A stretch of 48,430 bases of DNA from an uncultured bacterium (lineage in GTDB: Bacteria > Acidobacteriota > Thermoanaerobaculia > Thermoanaerobaculales > Thermoanaerobaculaceae), in assembly GCA_937924755.1 (NCBI GenBank), contig CALEVZ010000018.1:1-48430 (forward strand). The letters are read 5' to 3'. Below are positions 28,476-36,723 of the stretch, one piece after another. Made by a program: the position numbers and the translations under genes. How positions within the stretch are numbered: the stretch's first letter is position 1; each line of letters begins with the position of its first letter. Below the pieces are notes generated by a model, which was not told the origin of the DNA, searched no databases, and worked only from the letters and a program-made list of their open reading frames with translations.

Positions 28476-30551
28476 ATGGCCACTGCAAAGCCGGGAAACC
28501 GCCTGGGAAAAGAGTCCAGCCCGTACCTCCGCCAGCACGCCGGTAATCCCGTCGACTGGTACCCGTGGGGCGAGGAGGCTCTCGAGCGGGCGCGTCGGGA
28601 GGACAAACCCATCTTCCTCTCCATCGGGTACGCGGCCTGCCACTGGTGCCACGTCATGGAGCGGGAGTCGTTCGAGTCCACCGAGGTGGCGGCGTTCCTC
28701 AACCATCACTTCGTTCCCATCAAGGTGGACCGCGAGGAGCGTCCTGACCTGGACGCCGTGTACATGGAGGCGGTGGTGGCCATGACTGGCTCGGGGGGAT
28801 GGCCGCTCACCGTCTTCCTCACCCCGACGCTCAAACCCTTCTTCGGCGGAACCTACTTCCCCCCGCAGCGGCGCTGGGGCCGACCTTCGTTTCTCGAACT
28901 CCTGACCGCCGTGGCGGAGGCTTGGAGCACTCGCCGGGACGATATCGAGAGGCAGGCTGGCGCCTTGCTCGACCACCTCGGCAGCGCCGGCCAACGGAAC
29001 CACTCCGGGGCGCTGGACCCTCACGCCACCCTGTCGGCGGCGGTGGCGACCCTGGCGCGCCGCTTCGACCCCGCACACGGCGGCTTCGACGGCGCCCCCA
29101 AGTTTCCCAGCCCAGCGCGTCTCTTTCTCCTCTGCCACGCCGCCGCTGGCGGCGATGCCACCGCCGCGGGCATGCTCTCCGCCACCCTGGACGGCATGGC
29201 GCGCGGGGGAATGTACGACTGGGTGGGCGGGGGGTTCCACCGCTACAGCGTGGACGCCGCCTGGCTCGTCCCCCACTTCGAGAAGATGCTCTACGACAAC
29301 GCCTTGCTGGCGCGCCTGTACGGTGAGGCGGGGATCGCTCTCGAGCGGCCGGCGTGGCTCGAAGTGGCCCGCGAAACGGCGGAGTACCTCGTCCGGGAAA
29401 TGCAGGCCGCGGAGGGTGGCTTCTTCAGCTCCACCGACGCCGACAGCGAGGGGGAGGAGGGACGTTTCTTCACCTATACCCCCGCCGAAATCGCCGCGGT
29501 GCTGCCGGCCGATGAGGCGGCAGCCATCATCGCCGCCTGTGAGGTCACCCCCCACGGCAACTTCGAGCACGGTCGCACGATCCTGCGGCCGGCCTCCGAC
29601 CTGGTCGCCGTCGCACGCTCGCTGAAGGTGCCGCCCGAGGGGCTCGGCGAGCTCCTGCAAAGGGCCCGCCTCCACCTGCGTGCCGCGCGCGCCCGCCGCG
29701 TTCCCCCGGCGCTGGACGACAAGCGCCTGGCCGGCTGGAACGGCATGGCGGTGTGGGCCCTGGCGTACTTAAGCGTGGCCCTGGAGGAGCAGCGCTTTCT
29801 GGCCGCCGCCCGGCGTGCCGGCGAGTTTCTGCTCGCCCGATGCGTCCGCGCCGGGCAGCCCATCGTCCGCGCCTGGAAAGACGGCGTTTCCAGCGGCGCC
29901 GAGACCCTGGAGGACGTCGCCTGGGTGGCGGCCGGTCTCGCCGAGCTGTATCAGGCCGCCGGGGATACCCGTTTCCTGGCGGCAGCCCGCGACCTGCTGC
30001 GGGGTCGCTTCCCCCGTTACCGCGACGCCAACGGCGTCCTCTTCGAGACCCCCGACGACGGCGAACCCCTGCCCCTGCGCCCCCGCTCCCCCCACGACGG
30101 CGCCACGCCTTCCTCGGCGGCGGTGGCGGTCCACGCCTGCCTCACCGTGGCTGCCCTCACCGACGACGGCGAACTTCGGCGCTCCGCAGAGGAGGCGCTG
30201 GCGGCCGAGGGAACGTTCATCGCGCGCGCCGCCGACCAGGCGGCGGGGTTGCTTCTGGCGGCCCTCGCCGCCTCCACACCGCCGAGCCAGGCCGTCATTG
30301 TCGGCGACCCCTCCCACCCCGGCACCCAGGAGTTGCTGCGTGCCGCCTTTGCCTCCCCCTTCCGGCCCACCGCGGTGGCGCGGGCAGCGCCGCCGGTCCC
30401 CTTCGAAGTAACCCGGCTCGTACCCCTCTTCGCCGGGCGCGGGGGAACTTCGGGGCAGCCACCGCTGGCCTACCTCTGCCACGACGGGCGGTGCGACCTG
30501 CCGTTCACCTCCGCCGCCGAGCTGGCCGCCGCGCTGGCCCGGTCCCGCTGA
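28476..30551 (+). CDS. Thioredoxin-domain DUF255 protein (YyaL/SSP411 family)
   Basis: A 691-residue protein with an N-terminal thioredoxin-like domain and an (alpha/alpha)6-barrel related to N-acylglucosamine 2-epimerases. The family N-terminus [20 protein letters not shown] is followed by the CxxC-type motif [10 protein letters not shown] (Cys55, Cys58), then [20 protein letters not shown]. The barrel part contains [35 protein letters not shown] and [16 protein letters not shown]. Length is typical. The physiological reaction is not established for the family. ATG 28476 has GGGAG 6 bases upstream. A short hairpin follows the stop. Confidence 0.93.
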   Translation: MATAKPGNRLGKESSPYLRQHAGNPVDWYPWGEEALERARREDKPIFLSIGYAACHWCHVMERESFESTEVAAFLNHHFVPIKVDREERPDLDAVYMEAVVAMTGSGGWPLTVFLTPTLKPFFGGTYFPPQRRWGRPSFLELLTAVAEAWSTRRDDIERQAGALLDHLGSAGQRNHSGALDPHATLSAAVATLARRFDPAHGGFDGAPKFPSPARLFLLCHAAAGGDATAAGMLSATLDGMARGGMYDWVGGGFHRYSVDAAWLVPHFEKMLYDNALLARLYGEAGIALERPAWLEVARETAEYLVREMQAAEGGFFSSTDADSEGEEGRFFTYTPAEIAAVLPADEAAAIIAACEVTPHGNFEHGRTILRPASDLVAVARSLKVPPEGLGELLQRARLHLRAARARRVPPALDDKRLAGWNGMAVWALAYLSVALEEQRFLAAARRAGEFLLARCVRAGQPIVRAWKDGVSSGAETLEDVAWVAAGLAELYQAAGDTRFLAAARDLLRGRFPRYRDANGVLFETPDDGEPLPLRPRSPHDGATPSSAAVAVHACLTVAALTDDGELRRSAEEALAAEGTFIARAADQAAGLLLAALAASTPPSQAVIVGDPSHPGTQELLRAAFASPFRPTAVARAAPPVPFEVTRLVPLFAGRGGTSGQPPLAYLCHDGRCDLPFTSAAELAAALARSR

Positions 30552-30569
30552 CCCTGGCTGGCGCCAGGG
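30552..30569 (+). terminator. Short hairpin after the DUF255 gene
   Basis: CCCTGGC (30552-30558) pairs with GCCAGGG (30563-30569) around a 4-base loop immediately after the stop codon. There is no U-tract. A -10-like TACAAT follows at 30574-30579, so the hairpin may separate two transcription units. Confidence 0.4.
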
Positions 30570-30613
30570 GCAGTACAATACCCGCGAGATCCTCGGACTG
30601 GAGGAGGCCGCGA

Positions 30614-30811
30614 ATGAGGAAAGCTGCCATCATTTTGGTGATCCTGGCGGCGCTTTGCTTTGCCATCGGAGTGGTGAACACCTTCTGGGGGCGGTGGGCG
30701 CTGGGGATCGCCGCCCTCGCCAAGGGGCCCGAAACGTTCTGGCGAGGAGCCACGGGGCTCTTGCTGTTCGCCATCACCCTCCTCATGCTGCAGCGCGATC
30801 GCCTGCGCTGA
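30614..30811 (+). CDS. Small two-helix membrane protein, 65 residues
   Basis: It begins at an ATG with GGAGGAGG 5 bases upstream, an excellent ribosome site. It reads as an N-terminal basic residue pair followed by a membrane helix (AAIILVILAALCFAIGVVNT), a short loop (FWGRWALGIAALAKGPETFW), and a second helix (ATGLLLFAITLLMLQ) ending in RDRLR. A TACAAT (30574-30579) about 35 bases upstream may be its -10, without a recognisable -35. No family is recognised. It precedes the MacA-like gene by 146 bases. Confidence 0.75.
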   Translation: MRKAAIILVILAALCFAIGVVNTFWGRWALGIAALAKGPETFWRGATGLLLFAITLLMLQRDRLR

Positions 30812-30957
30812 CCCCGCCCCCGGCGCCGGCTTCATGGCCTGGCCGCCGCCCTGCACGTTCAGGGAATTCGCCCGGGGGACGAAACTTTCTCACCTCAGAT
30901 GGCGTAGTCTCTCCACCCGGCGCCACCGGCCCGGGGGCGCGAGAGCAGGAGGCGGCA

Positions 30958-32187
30958 GTGAGCAAGGTCGTGAAGACAGCCATCGGCGTGGCCGCGGCGG
31001 CGGCGGTGCTGGCAGCAGCGTGGTTCGGCTTTGGCAAAAAGGCGCCGGAGGCGCCCAAGTACCTCACCGCAAACGTGGATCGCGGCACCATCGTGCAGGT
31101 GGTGGGCACCACCGGCACGCTGACCGCCCTGACCACGGTCAAGGTGGGCTCGCAGGTGTCGGGGATCGTCGCCACCCTGCACGCCGATTTCAATGACCGG
31201 GTGCGCCGGGGCCAGATTCTCGCCACCCTCGACCCCACCCCCTTCGAGGCGGCAGTGAACCAGACCCGCGCCCAGCTGGAGCGGGCCCGGGTCGGCGCCC
31301 TGGATGCCCAGGCCAAGTACCGTCGCCAGCAGGCGTTGTACGACGCCGGGCTGTCCTCGGAGGATCAGCTGGAGTCGGCGCGGGCCTTTTTCCATCAGGC
31401 GCAGGCCCAGGTCTCCGAGCTGGAGGCGGCGCTCGAGCGCGCCGAGACCAACCTGCGCTACTCGGTGATCCGTGCTCCCATCGACGGCGTCGTCGTCTCC
31501 CGCGACTACGACGTCGGCCAGACGGTGGCGGCCTCGTTCCAAGCCCCCACCTTGTTCACCATCGCCGAGGACCTCACCCGCATGCAGCTCACCTGCGATG
31601 TGGACGAGGCCGACATCGGTCAGGTGCGCGTTGGCCAGCCGGTGACCTTCAACGTTGACACCTTCCCCGAAAAGGAGTTCACCGGTCGCGTCGCCCAGGT
31701 CCGTCTTTCCCCCAAGACCGCCAACAACGTGGTGACCTATCCGGTGATGGTGGACGTGGACAACCCCGACCTCACGCTGCTGCCGGGAATGACCGCCGAG
31801 GTGCGGATCGAGGTGGCCCGGGTGGAGAACGCCCTGCGCGTGCCCTCGGCAGCCCTGCGCTTCCGGCCGGAAATCCTGGGGCTGAAGGTCACCCGTGAAG
31901 AGGGCTCCGGAGCCGGGGCCCGCAGCCCCGACGGCGGCTTCCCTCGCTCCGACTCCCCCGGCCGGCGGCGCGATGCCGCCGTGGAGGTGTACGTCAGCGG
32001 TGACGACCCCGCCGCACCCCTGCGGCCGGTGCGGCTGGCGCCGGGCATCACCGACGGGCGCTTCATCGAGATCAAGGACGGCCCCTTGAGCGGCGGCGAA
32101 CGGGTGGTGGTGGGCGTGGCCACCGCCCAGAGCGGCGAGGCGGGGGGACTCGCCGGCATGACCCCCATGGGTCGGCGGCCGAGGTAG
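30958..32187 (+). CDS. MacA-like periplasmic adaptor (HlyD/membrane fusion protein)
   Basis: A 409-residue adaptor linking an inner-membrane transporter to an outer-membrane channel. GTG 30958 follows AGGAGGCGGCA. An N-terminal membrane anchor (VKTAIGVAAAAAVLAAAWFG) precedes the barrel-sandwich half (GTTGTLTALTTVKVGSQVSG), a helical hairpin (RAQLERARVGALDAQAKYRR, AQAQVSELEAALERAETNL), the second half (YSVIRAPIDGVVVSRDYDVG) and beta-barrel segments (QVRVGQPVTFNVDTFP). A low-complexity insert (about 316-338, SGAGARSPDGGFPRSDSPGR) interrupts the membrane-proximal domain. It lies 6 bases ahead of the permease gene. Confidence 0.93.
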   Translation: MSKVVKTAIGVAAAAAVLAAAWFGFGKKAPEAPKYLTANVDRGTIVQVVGTTGTLTALTTVKVGSQVSGIVATLHADFNDRVRRGQILATLDPTPFEAAVNQTRAQLERARVGALDAQAKYRRQQALYDAGLSSEDQLESARAFFHQAQAQVSELEAALERAETNLRYSVIRAPIDGVVVSRDYDVGQTVAASFQAPTLFTIAEDLTRMQLTCDVDEADIGQVRVGQPVTFNVDTFPEKEFTGRVAQVRLSPKTANNVVTYPVMVDVDNPDLTLLPGMTAEVRIEVARVENALRVPSAALRFRPEILGLKVTREEGSGAGARSPDGGFPRSDSPGRRRDAAVEVYVSGDDPAAPLRPVRLAPGITDGRFIEIKDGPLSGGERVVVGVATAQSGEAGGLAGMTPMGRRPR

Positions 32188-32193
32188 CACGCC

Positions 32194-33414
32194 ATGCTGA
32201 GCCTGGCCCAGACCTACAAGGTCGCCTTCTCCGCGTTGCGCCGCAACCCCATGCGCAGCCTGCTCACCATGCTGGGGGTGATCATCGGCGTGGGATGCGT
32301 GGTGGCCATGGTGGCCATCGGCCAGGGCGCCTCGGCGGCCATTCAGACCCAGATCGGCGCCCTGGGCACCAATTTCATGATCATTTTTCCCGGCTCCCGC
32401 TCCGCCTCCGGGGTACGGCACGGCATCGGATCGGTGCAGTCGCTGACCGAGGAGGACGCCGTCGCCATCCAGCGGGAGTGCCCCTCGGTGGCGCTGGCCG
32501 AACCGGGGGTGCGGACGGCGGGGCAAATCGTCGTCGGCAACCGTAACTGGTTCACCACCGTTCAGGGCACCGGCGCCGACTATCCCACCATTCGAGCCTG
32601 GGCCACCGCCAAGGGCTCGTACTTCAGCGACAGCGACGTGCGCGGGGCCACCAAGGTGATGGTGCTGGGCGCCACGGTGGCGGAAAATCTCTTCGGCAAG
32701 GCCGATCCGGTGGGGGAAGTCGTGCGGCTGCGGGGGGTACCGTTTAGGGTCATCGGGGTGCTGGAGAAGAAGGGCGGGTCGATGATGGGCCAGGACCAGG
32801 ACGACGTCGTCTGCGTGCCCTACACCACCGCCCAAAAACGCCTGCTGGGCATCACCCACATCCACACCATCATGGTTTCCGCCCTCTCCCCTCGGCACAT
32901 GGATCGCGCCGCCGACGAGATCACTCAACTTTTACGCCAACGCCATCGCCTCACCCGCGGCCAGGAGGACGACTTCGTCATCCGCTCCCAGCAGGAAATC
33001 GCCTCCATGGCGACGCAGATGTCGTCGGTACTGACCATGTTGCTGGGTGCCATCGCCTCGGTGTCGTTGCTGGTGGGCGGCATCGGCATCATGAACATCA
33101 TGCTGGTATCGGTCACCGAGCGCACCCGGGAGATCGGGGTGCGCCGCGCCCTCGGCGCCAAGCGCGCCGACATCCGCTGGCAGTTCCTCATCGAGTCGTC
33201 GCTCATCTCCGGGCTGGGCGGCGTGGTGGGGATCGCCATTGGAGTGCTGGTGGCGCGGCTGATCGCGCGCCTGGGCGGCTGGCCGGTGCTGGTGCAACCG
33301 CAGATCGTGCTGGCGGCGTTCATCTTCGCCGGCTTGGTGGGGATCTTTTTCGGCATCTACCCGGCCGCCAAGGCGGCCCGCCTCGATCCCATCGAGGCGT
33401 TGCGCTACGAGTAG
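32194..33414 (+). CDS. MacB-like ABC transporter permease without fused ATPase
   Basis: A 406-residue FtsX/MacB-type permease. There is one N-terminal helix (LRRNPMRSLLTMLGVIIGVG), a periplasmic MacB_PCD domain (about 45-270), and three C-terminal helices (VLTMLLGAIASVSLLVGGIG, LGGVVGIAIGVLVARLIARL, IVLAAFIFAGLVGIFFGIYP) with the typical EIGVRRALGAKRADI coupling-helix segment and the ending AARLDPIEALRYE. It is translated with the adaptor. The partner ATPase is not encoded on either side, so it must be supplied from elsewhere. The last 10 bases overlap the convergent NRDE gene. Confidence 0.94.
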   Translation: MLSLAQTYKVAFSALRRNPMRSLLTMLGVIIGVGCVVAMVAIGQGASAAIQTQIGALGTNFMIIFPGSRSASGVRHGIGSVQSLTEEDAVAIQRECPSVALAEPGVRTAGQIVVGNRNWFTTVQGTGADYPTIRAWATAKGSYFSDSDVRGATKVMVLGATVAENLFGKADPVGEVVRLRGVPFRVIGVLEKKGGSMMGQDQDDVVCVPYTTAQKRLLGITHIHTIMVSALSPRHMDRAADEITQLLRQRHRLTRGQEDDFVIRSQQEIASMATQMSSVLTMLLGAIASVSLLVGGIGIMNIMLVSVTERTREIGVRRALGAKRADIRWQFLIESSLISGLGGVVGIAIGVLVARLIARLGGWPVLVQPQIVLAAFIFAGLVGIFFGIYPAAKAARLDPIEALRYE

Positions 33415-34118
33415 GGGGCGGGCGGCAGCGGCACCGGCACGAACGCGGTGCGGCACGGAGGGCCGGCGGCGAACAGGTAGGTGGTCACGATTCCCCCCCG
33501 CAGCCCGCAAATGGTGGACGATACCGTTCCAAACGCCCCGAGGTGGCGGCAGAACGGGTCGGCGCCTCGGTGATCGGCCAGCAGCCGGGCCAGCGCCGCC
33601 GGCATCTCGGCGTCTTCTCCCCGGAGCACCGGGCTCAACGCACGCCTCGCCGGCGCCGTCCGCCCGCCCTCAGCCCCTAGCGGCTCATTTCCTAAAGCGA
33701 TGAGAGCTTCCTCCAACTGGTCAATACGTTGCGATGGGTAGTTGGTGGCCACGAAGGCCGCTGTGGTATCCAGGAGTAGCAGATTAAAGGCCCCGTAGGA
33801 GCCAGCGTCCACCTCGGTAAGGAGAGCCACCGCGGCCGGCAGCGAGGGCTGCATGGCGGCGTCCAGCACCAGCTGCCCCCGGGAGCGCCGGCCCGGGCGG
33901 GCACCCAGGCGGGCGTTGGTGACCCCCACCACAAACCCCGCCGCGAGGTTGACCGCCAGCCAGCTGCCGCCGCCCTCCAAATCGAGCCCGCCCAGCACCG
34001 GCGGATCGGTCACCAGCAGTGCCGGCGGCCGCCAGGCCCGCGCCACGTGCTCGTCACGGTTGGCCGCCACCCACAGGCGGGAGGCTTTCTCGTCGCGCAC
34101 CGCCAGCAGCAGGCACAC
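33405..34118 (-). CDS. NRDE-family (TANGO2-like) protein
   Basis: A 237-residue member of the NRDE/TANGO2 family, whose eukaryotic homologues affect Golgi organisation and heme or lipid handling; the bacterial role is uncertain. The N-terminus begins with Cys as an Ntn-hydrolase-like family member should (start codon then CLLLAVRDEKA), followed by the name-giving motif in VAANRDEHVARAW, then GGGSWLAVNLAAGFVVGVTN and RSRGQLVLDA. GTG is the start, with no clear ribosome site; translation may be coupled to pepA, whose stop lies 12 bases upstream. Its end overlaps that of the MacB-like gene by 10 bases. Confidence 0.88.
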   Translation of the reverse strand: MCLLLAVRDEKASRLWVAANRDEHVARAWRPPALLVTDPPVLGGLDLEGGGSWLAVNLAAGFVVGVTNARLGARPGRRSRGQLVLDAAMQPSLPAAVALLTEVDAGSYGAFNLLLLDTTAAFVATNYPSQRIDQLEEALIALGNEPLGAEGGRTAPARRALSPVLRGEDAEMPAALARLLADHRGADPFCRHLGAFGTVSSTICGLRGGIVTTYLFAAGPPCRTAFVPVPLPPAPYS

Positions 34119-34130
34119 GGGAGTCCGTCG

Positions 34131-35624
34131 CTAGTCCTTCTCGGCCAGTTCGCGCAGCAGCGCCACCAGCAGCCGCACGCCAAACCCCGTCGCCCCGGCG
34201 GGAAGTCCGTTCTGACTCTTGGGCAAGTAGGCCACCCCGGCGATGTCGAGGTGTGCCCAGCGCACGCCCTCCGGCACGAACTCCTTGAGAAACGCGGCCG
34301 ACGCCGGCAGGGAACCCCAGCGCGAGCCGGAGTTCTTGATGTCCGCCCACTCCGAGCGCAGCAGCTCCCGGTACTCGGGGCGCAGCGGCAGCCGCCACAG
34401 GCGATCGCCGGTCAGCCGCCCCAGCCGCTGCAACTGGTCGGCCAGCCCATCATCGTTGCAGAACATACCGGCCAGCTCGTGCCCGAGCGCCACCACGCAG
34501 GCCCCGGTGAGGGTCGCGAGATCCACGGCCACCTGCGGTCGGAAACGGGCGGAGTAGGCCAGAACGTCGGCCAGAATCACCCGACCTTCGGCGTCGGTGT
34601 TGTCGATCTCCACCGTGGTGCCGTTGCACAACCTGACGATGTCCCCGGGTTTGACCGCACTGCCCGAGGGGAGGTTCTCGACCACCGGCACCAGCCCGGT
34701 CACCTTCAGCGCCGGCTGGAGCTCCGCGACCGCCTGCATGGCCGCCACCACCGCCGCCGCCCCCGCCATGTCGTATTTCATCTCCGCCATGTTGGCGGCG
34801 GGTTTGAGGGAGAGCCCGCCGGCATCGAAGGTGACGCCCTTGCCGATCAACACCACCGAGGTCCGCGGCTTCTTGGCGCGGTACTCGAAGCGCAGCAGGC
34901 GCGGCTCCTCGACCGAGCCTCGCCCGATCGCCAGGATGCCCCCGAGGCCGTCCTTCTCCAGGTCCTTGCGGCCCATGGCGGTGACCCGCACCGGTGACGA
35001 AGCGAACATCTTGGTGGCCTCGGCGGCAAACTGGGTTGGCGTGAGGTCGTTGCCGGGGCGGTTGCCCAGATCCCGCGCCAGCCGCACCAGCGTATCCATG
35101 GTGCGCGCCGCGTCCAGGAGCGCTCCCAGCTCCTCCTCGCTCTCCCCCACCAGCGGCACCACGTGCACGCCGTCCACCTTGGTGGCTTCATCGGGGCGCG
35201 AGCGGAAGCGATCGAAGCGATAGTCCGCCAGGGCCAGCTCCGCCAGCGTGAAGGCTCGCGCGTCGGCAGCGTCCACGTCGTCGGGGACGTGGGGTATGGC
35301 AACGGCGATCTGGTACTCGTGGTTCTTGCCGGCCTGTTCCAGCATGCGGCGGAGCAGGCGCCGCATGGCTGGCACCGTGAACTCGCCGGGTTTTCCTATC
35401 CCGAAGCAGGCAATACGGCGGTAGGAAGAAATCGAGCTAGCGGTGACCAGCACCTCCCCCTCCACGCCGCGCACACCCAACTCTTTGACCACATTGGCAA
35501 CGACCTGCTTCTCCTTGGCTGGTAGCGCGAGAGCCTTGACGGAATCGTGCCCTTCAGCGGTAACAAGATAAAGGCAATCAAGTGGTTCGTCAGGGGCAGT
35601 GCGGTATTGCAGAAGATCAGCCAT
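34131..35624 (-). CDS. pepA: Cytosolic leucyl aminopeptidase (M17)
   Basis: A 497-residue hexameric aminopeptidase with two metals per subunit. The catalytic C-terminal domain carries the metal and active-site residues in GKGVTFDAGGLSLKP (Lys262, Asp267), MKYDMAGAAAV (Asp285) and the signature NTDAEGR (342-348, with Asp, Glu and Arg). The N-terminal macro-like domain is present and the length is normal. ATG 35624 has GGGGGG 4 bases upstream. A -10-like TACAAT and a short hairpin lie in the leader. In E. coli the homologue also binds DNA; nothing here tests that. It fits the strongly peptidolytic content of the window. Confidence 0.96.
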   Translation of the reverse strand: MADLLQYRTAPDEPLDCLYLVTAEGHDSVKALALPAKEKQVVANVVKELGVRGVEGEVLVTASSISSYRRIACFGIGKPGEFTVPAMRRLLRRMLEQAGKNHEYQIAVAIPHVPDDVDAADARAFTLAELALADYRFDRFRSRPDEATKVDGVHVVPLVGESEEELGALLDAARTMDTLVRLARDLGNRPGNDLTPTQFAAEATKMFASSPVRVTAMGRKDLEKDGLGGILAIGRGSVEEPRLLRFEYRAKKPRTSVVLIGKGVTFDAGGLSLKPAANMAEMKYDMAGAAAVVAAMQAVAELQPALKVTGLVPVVENLPSGSAVKPGDIVRLCNGTTVEIDNTDAEGRVILADVLAYSARFRPQVAVDLATLTGACVVALGHELAGMFCNDDGLADQLQRLGRLTGDRLWRLPLRPEYRELLRSEWADIKNSGSRWGSLPASAAFLKEFVPEGVRWAHLDIAGVAYLPKSQNGLPAGATGFGVRLLVALLRELAEKD

Positions 35625-35952
35625 CAAACCCCCCGGATGAAGACGCGCCCCGATGCGGGGCGGGGCGAGATTGTATCACAAGTCATTCAGTTCGTTCCGG
35701 AAAGGCGCGAGCTTCGGGGACGCATCGCGGCGTCGCTGTACCTCGAGCTGACCCCGACCCCGCTGCGCCATCGCTGTGTCGACGCCCACGGGCGCCTCCC
35801 GAGTCGTTGATAATACCACGTTTTCCTTCGCTTTTTCCACCCCTGGCCGGTGTCCGGCCTCGCTGGCATGGGCAGCTCCCCGTCGCCGCAGAATGCCAGC
35901 ATTCCCGCGGCCGCCGCTCAAGGCGGCCGTCTTCATCGGCTAAAATACATTG
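35625..35952. other. Divergent intergenic region upstream of pepA and the hypothetical gene
   Basis: These 328 bases hold no supported gene. On the minus strand, TACAAT (35675-35670) is a likely pepA -10. Immediately downstream, a 7-bp hairpin (CGCCCCG/CGGGGCG, 35646-35662) would sit at the very 5' end of the transcript. On the plus strand, CGGCCGCC (35908-35915) pairs with GGCGGCCG (35922-35929), and TAAAAT (35941-35946) lies just 7 bases before the next ATG. Confidence 0.5.
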
Positions 35953-36723
35953 ATGCTGGCGCTACTCTTGGCCGCCACCTGTTCCCTGCACCCACCCGCC
36001 CTGGAGGCCGACCTGGGCAGGCGCTCGCTCCCCTGGCTGCCCCCCGACCTGGCGCGCCAGATGGCTCGCCGCGAACGGGCTTTTGCCGCCGGTTTCGCCG
36101 CTGCGGGCCGCTGGCCGGCCGAGCTGCACCGGGCGAGCGGCAGCCCCAACATCGATGCGGCGATCACCGCCCAGTGCGAACGCCTGGTCCAGGCGATCCG
36201 GGCGCAGCGACCCTTCGAGGAGGTGATCAGCGGCTTCGGGGCGCTCGCCCACCTCACCCTGGACCACGCCTCGCCGTTTCTGGAGGTGGGCGGTTTTGAC
36301 CCTCACGCCGCGGCTTTTCGTTCCTTTATGGCTCGCGCCTTTCCCCGCATACCTATCGTCTTCTACGGCCAGCAGAACGGCCTGCTGCGCTCGTCCCGGG
36401 CCAGCATTCAGCCATTTCTGGCCCGCCAGCGCCAGCTGCTGGCGTCTTTGGAGTCGCTCATCCGGGAGGACATGGACCGCGTCGGTGGACCGGCCCACTG
36501 GCACCTCCTCGACGATCGCTCCACCACCTTCGGCGCGGCCTCGTTGACCCTCAACCATGCCACCACCAACTTCGTGAACCTCGCCTCGTGGGTGTGGGGC
36601 CAGGCCGGCGGACTGGTTCCAGCCATCCCCCAGGCCGCCGACACGTTCCTGGTGTGGAAAGGAGAACCGCAACCCCGTGAATCGCCTGGCTCTCTTATCC
36701 GTATCCGAAAAGCGGGGCATTGA
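35953..36723 (+). CDS. Hypothetical protein, possibly exported (zinc-phospholipase-C-like helical fold)
   Basis: A 256-residue protein starting LALLLAATCSLHPPALEADL. It is rich in His (LAHLTLDHASPFL, GGPAHWHLLDD, LTLNHATTNFVNLASWVWGQ) in helical context, which loosely recalls the zinc-dependent phospholipase C/S1-P1 nuclease fold; this is a weak suggestion, not an assignment. The start has no ribosome site, but a TAAAAT sits 7 bases upstream, so the mRNA could be leaderless. The 3' end overlaps purH by 47 bases, and the last residues (RIRKAGH) are probably not conserved. Confidence 0.65.
   Translation: MLALLLAATCSLHPPALEADLGRRSLPWLPPDLARQMARRERAFAAGFAAAGRWPAELHRASGSPNIDAAITAQCERLVQAIRAQRPFEEVISGFGALAHLTLDHASPFLEVGGFDPHAAAFRSFMARAFPRIPIVFYGQQNGLLRSSRASIQPFLARQRQLLASLESLIREDMDRVGGPAHWHLLDDRSTTFGAASLTLNHATTNFVNLASWVWGQAGGLVPAIPQAADTFLVWKGEPQPRESPGSLIRIRKAGH

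Noticed and set aside
30895..32928. 677-codon minus-strand open frame opposite the MacA/MacB-like genes
   Set aside because: It spans the junction of two well-recognised plus-strand genes and is His/Gly/Asp-rich, as expected for the complement of GC-biased codons.
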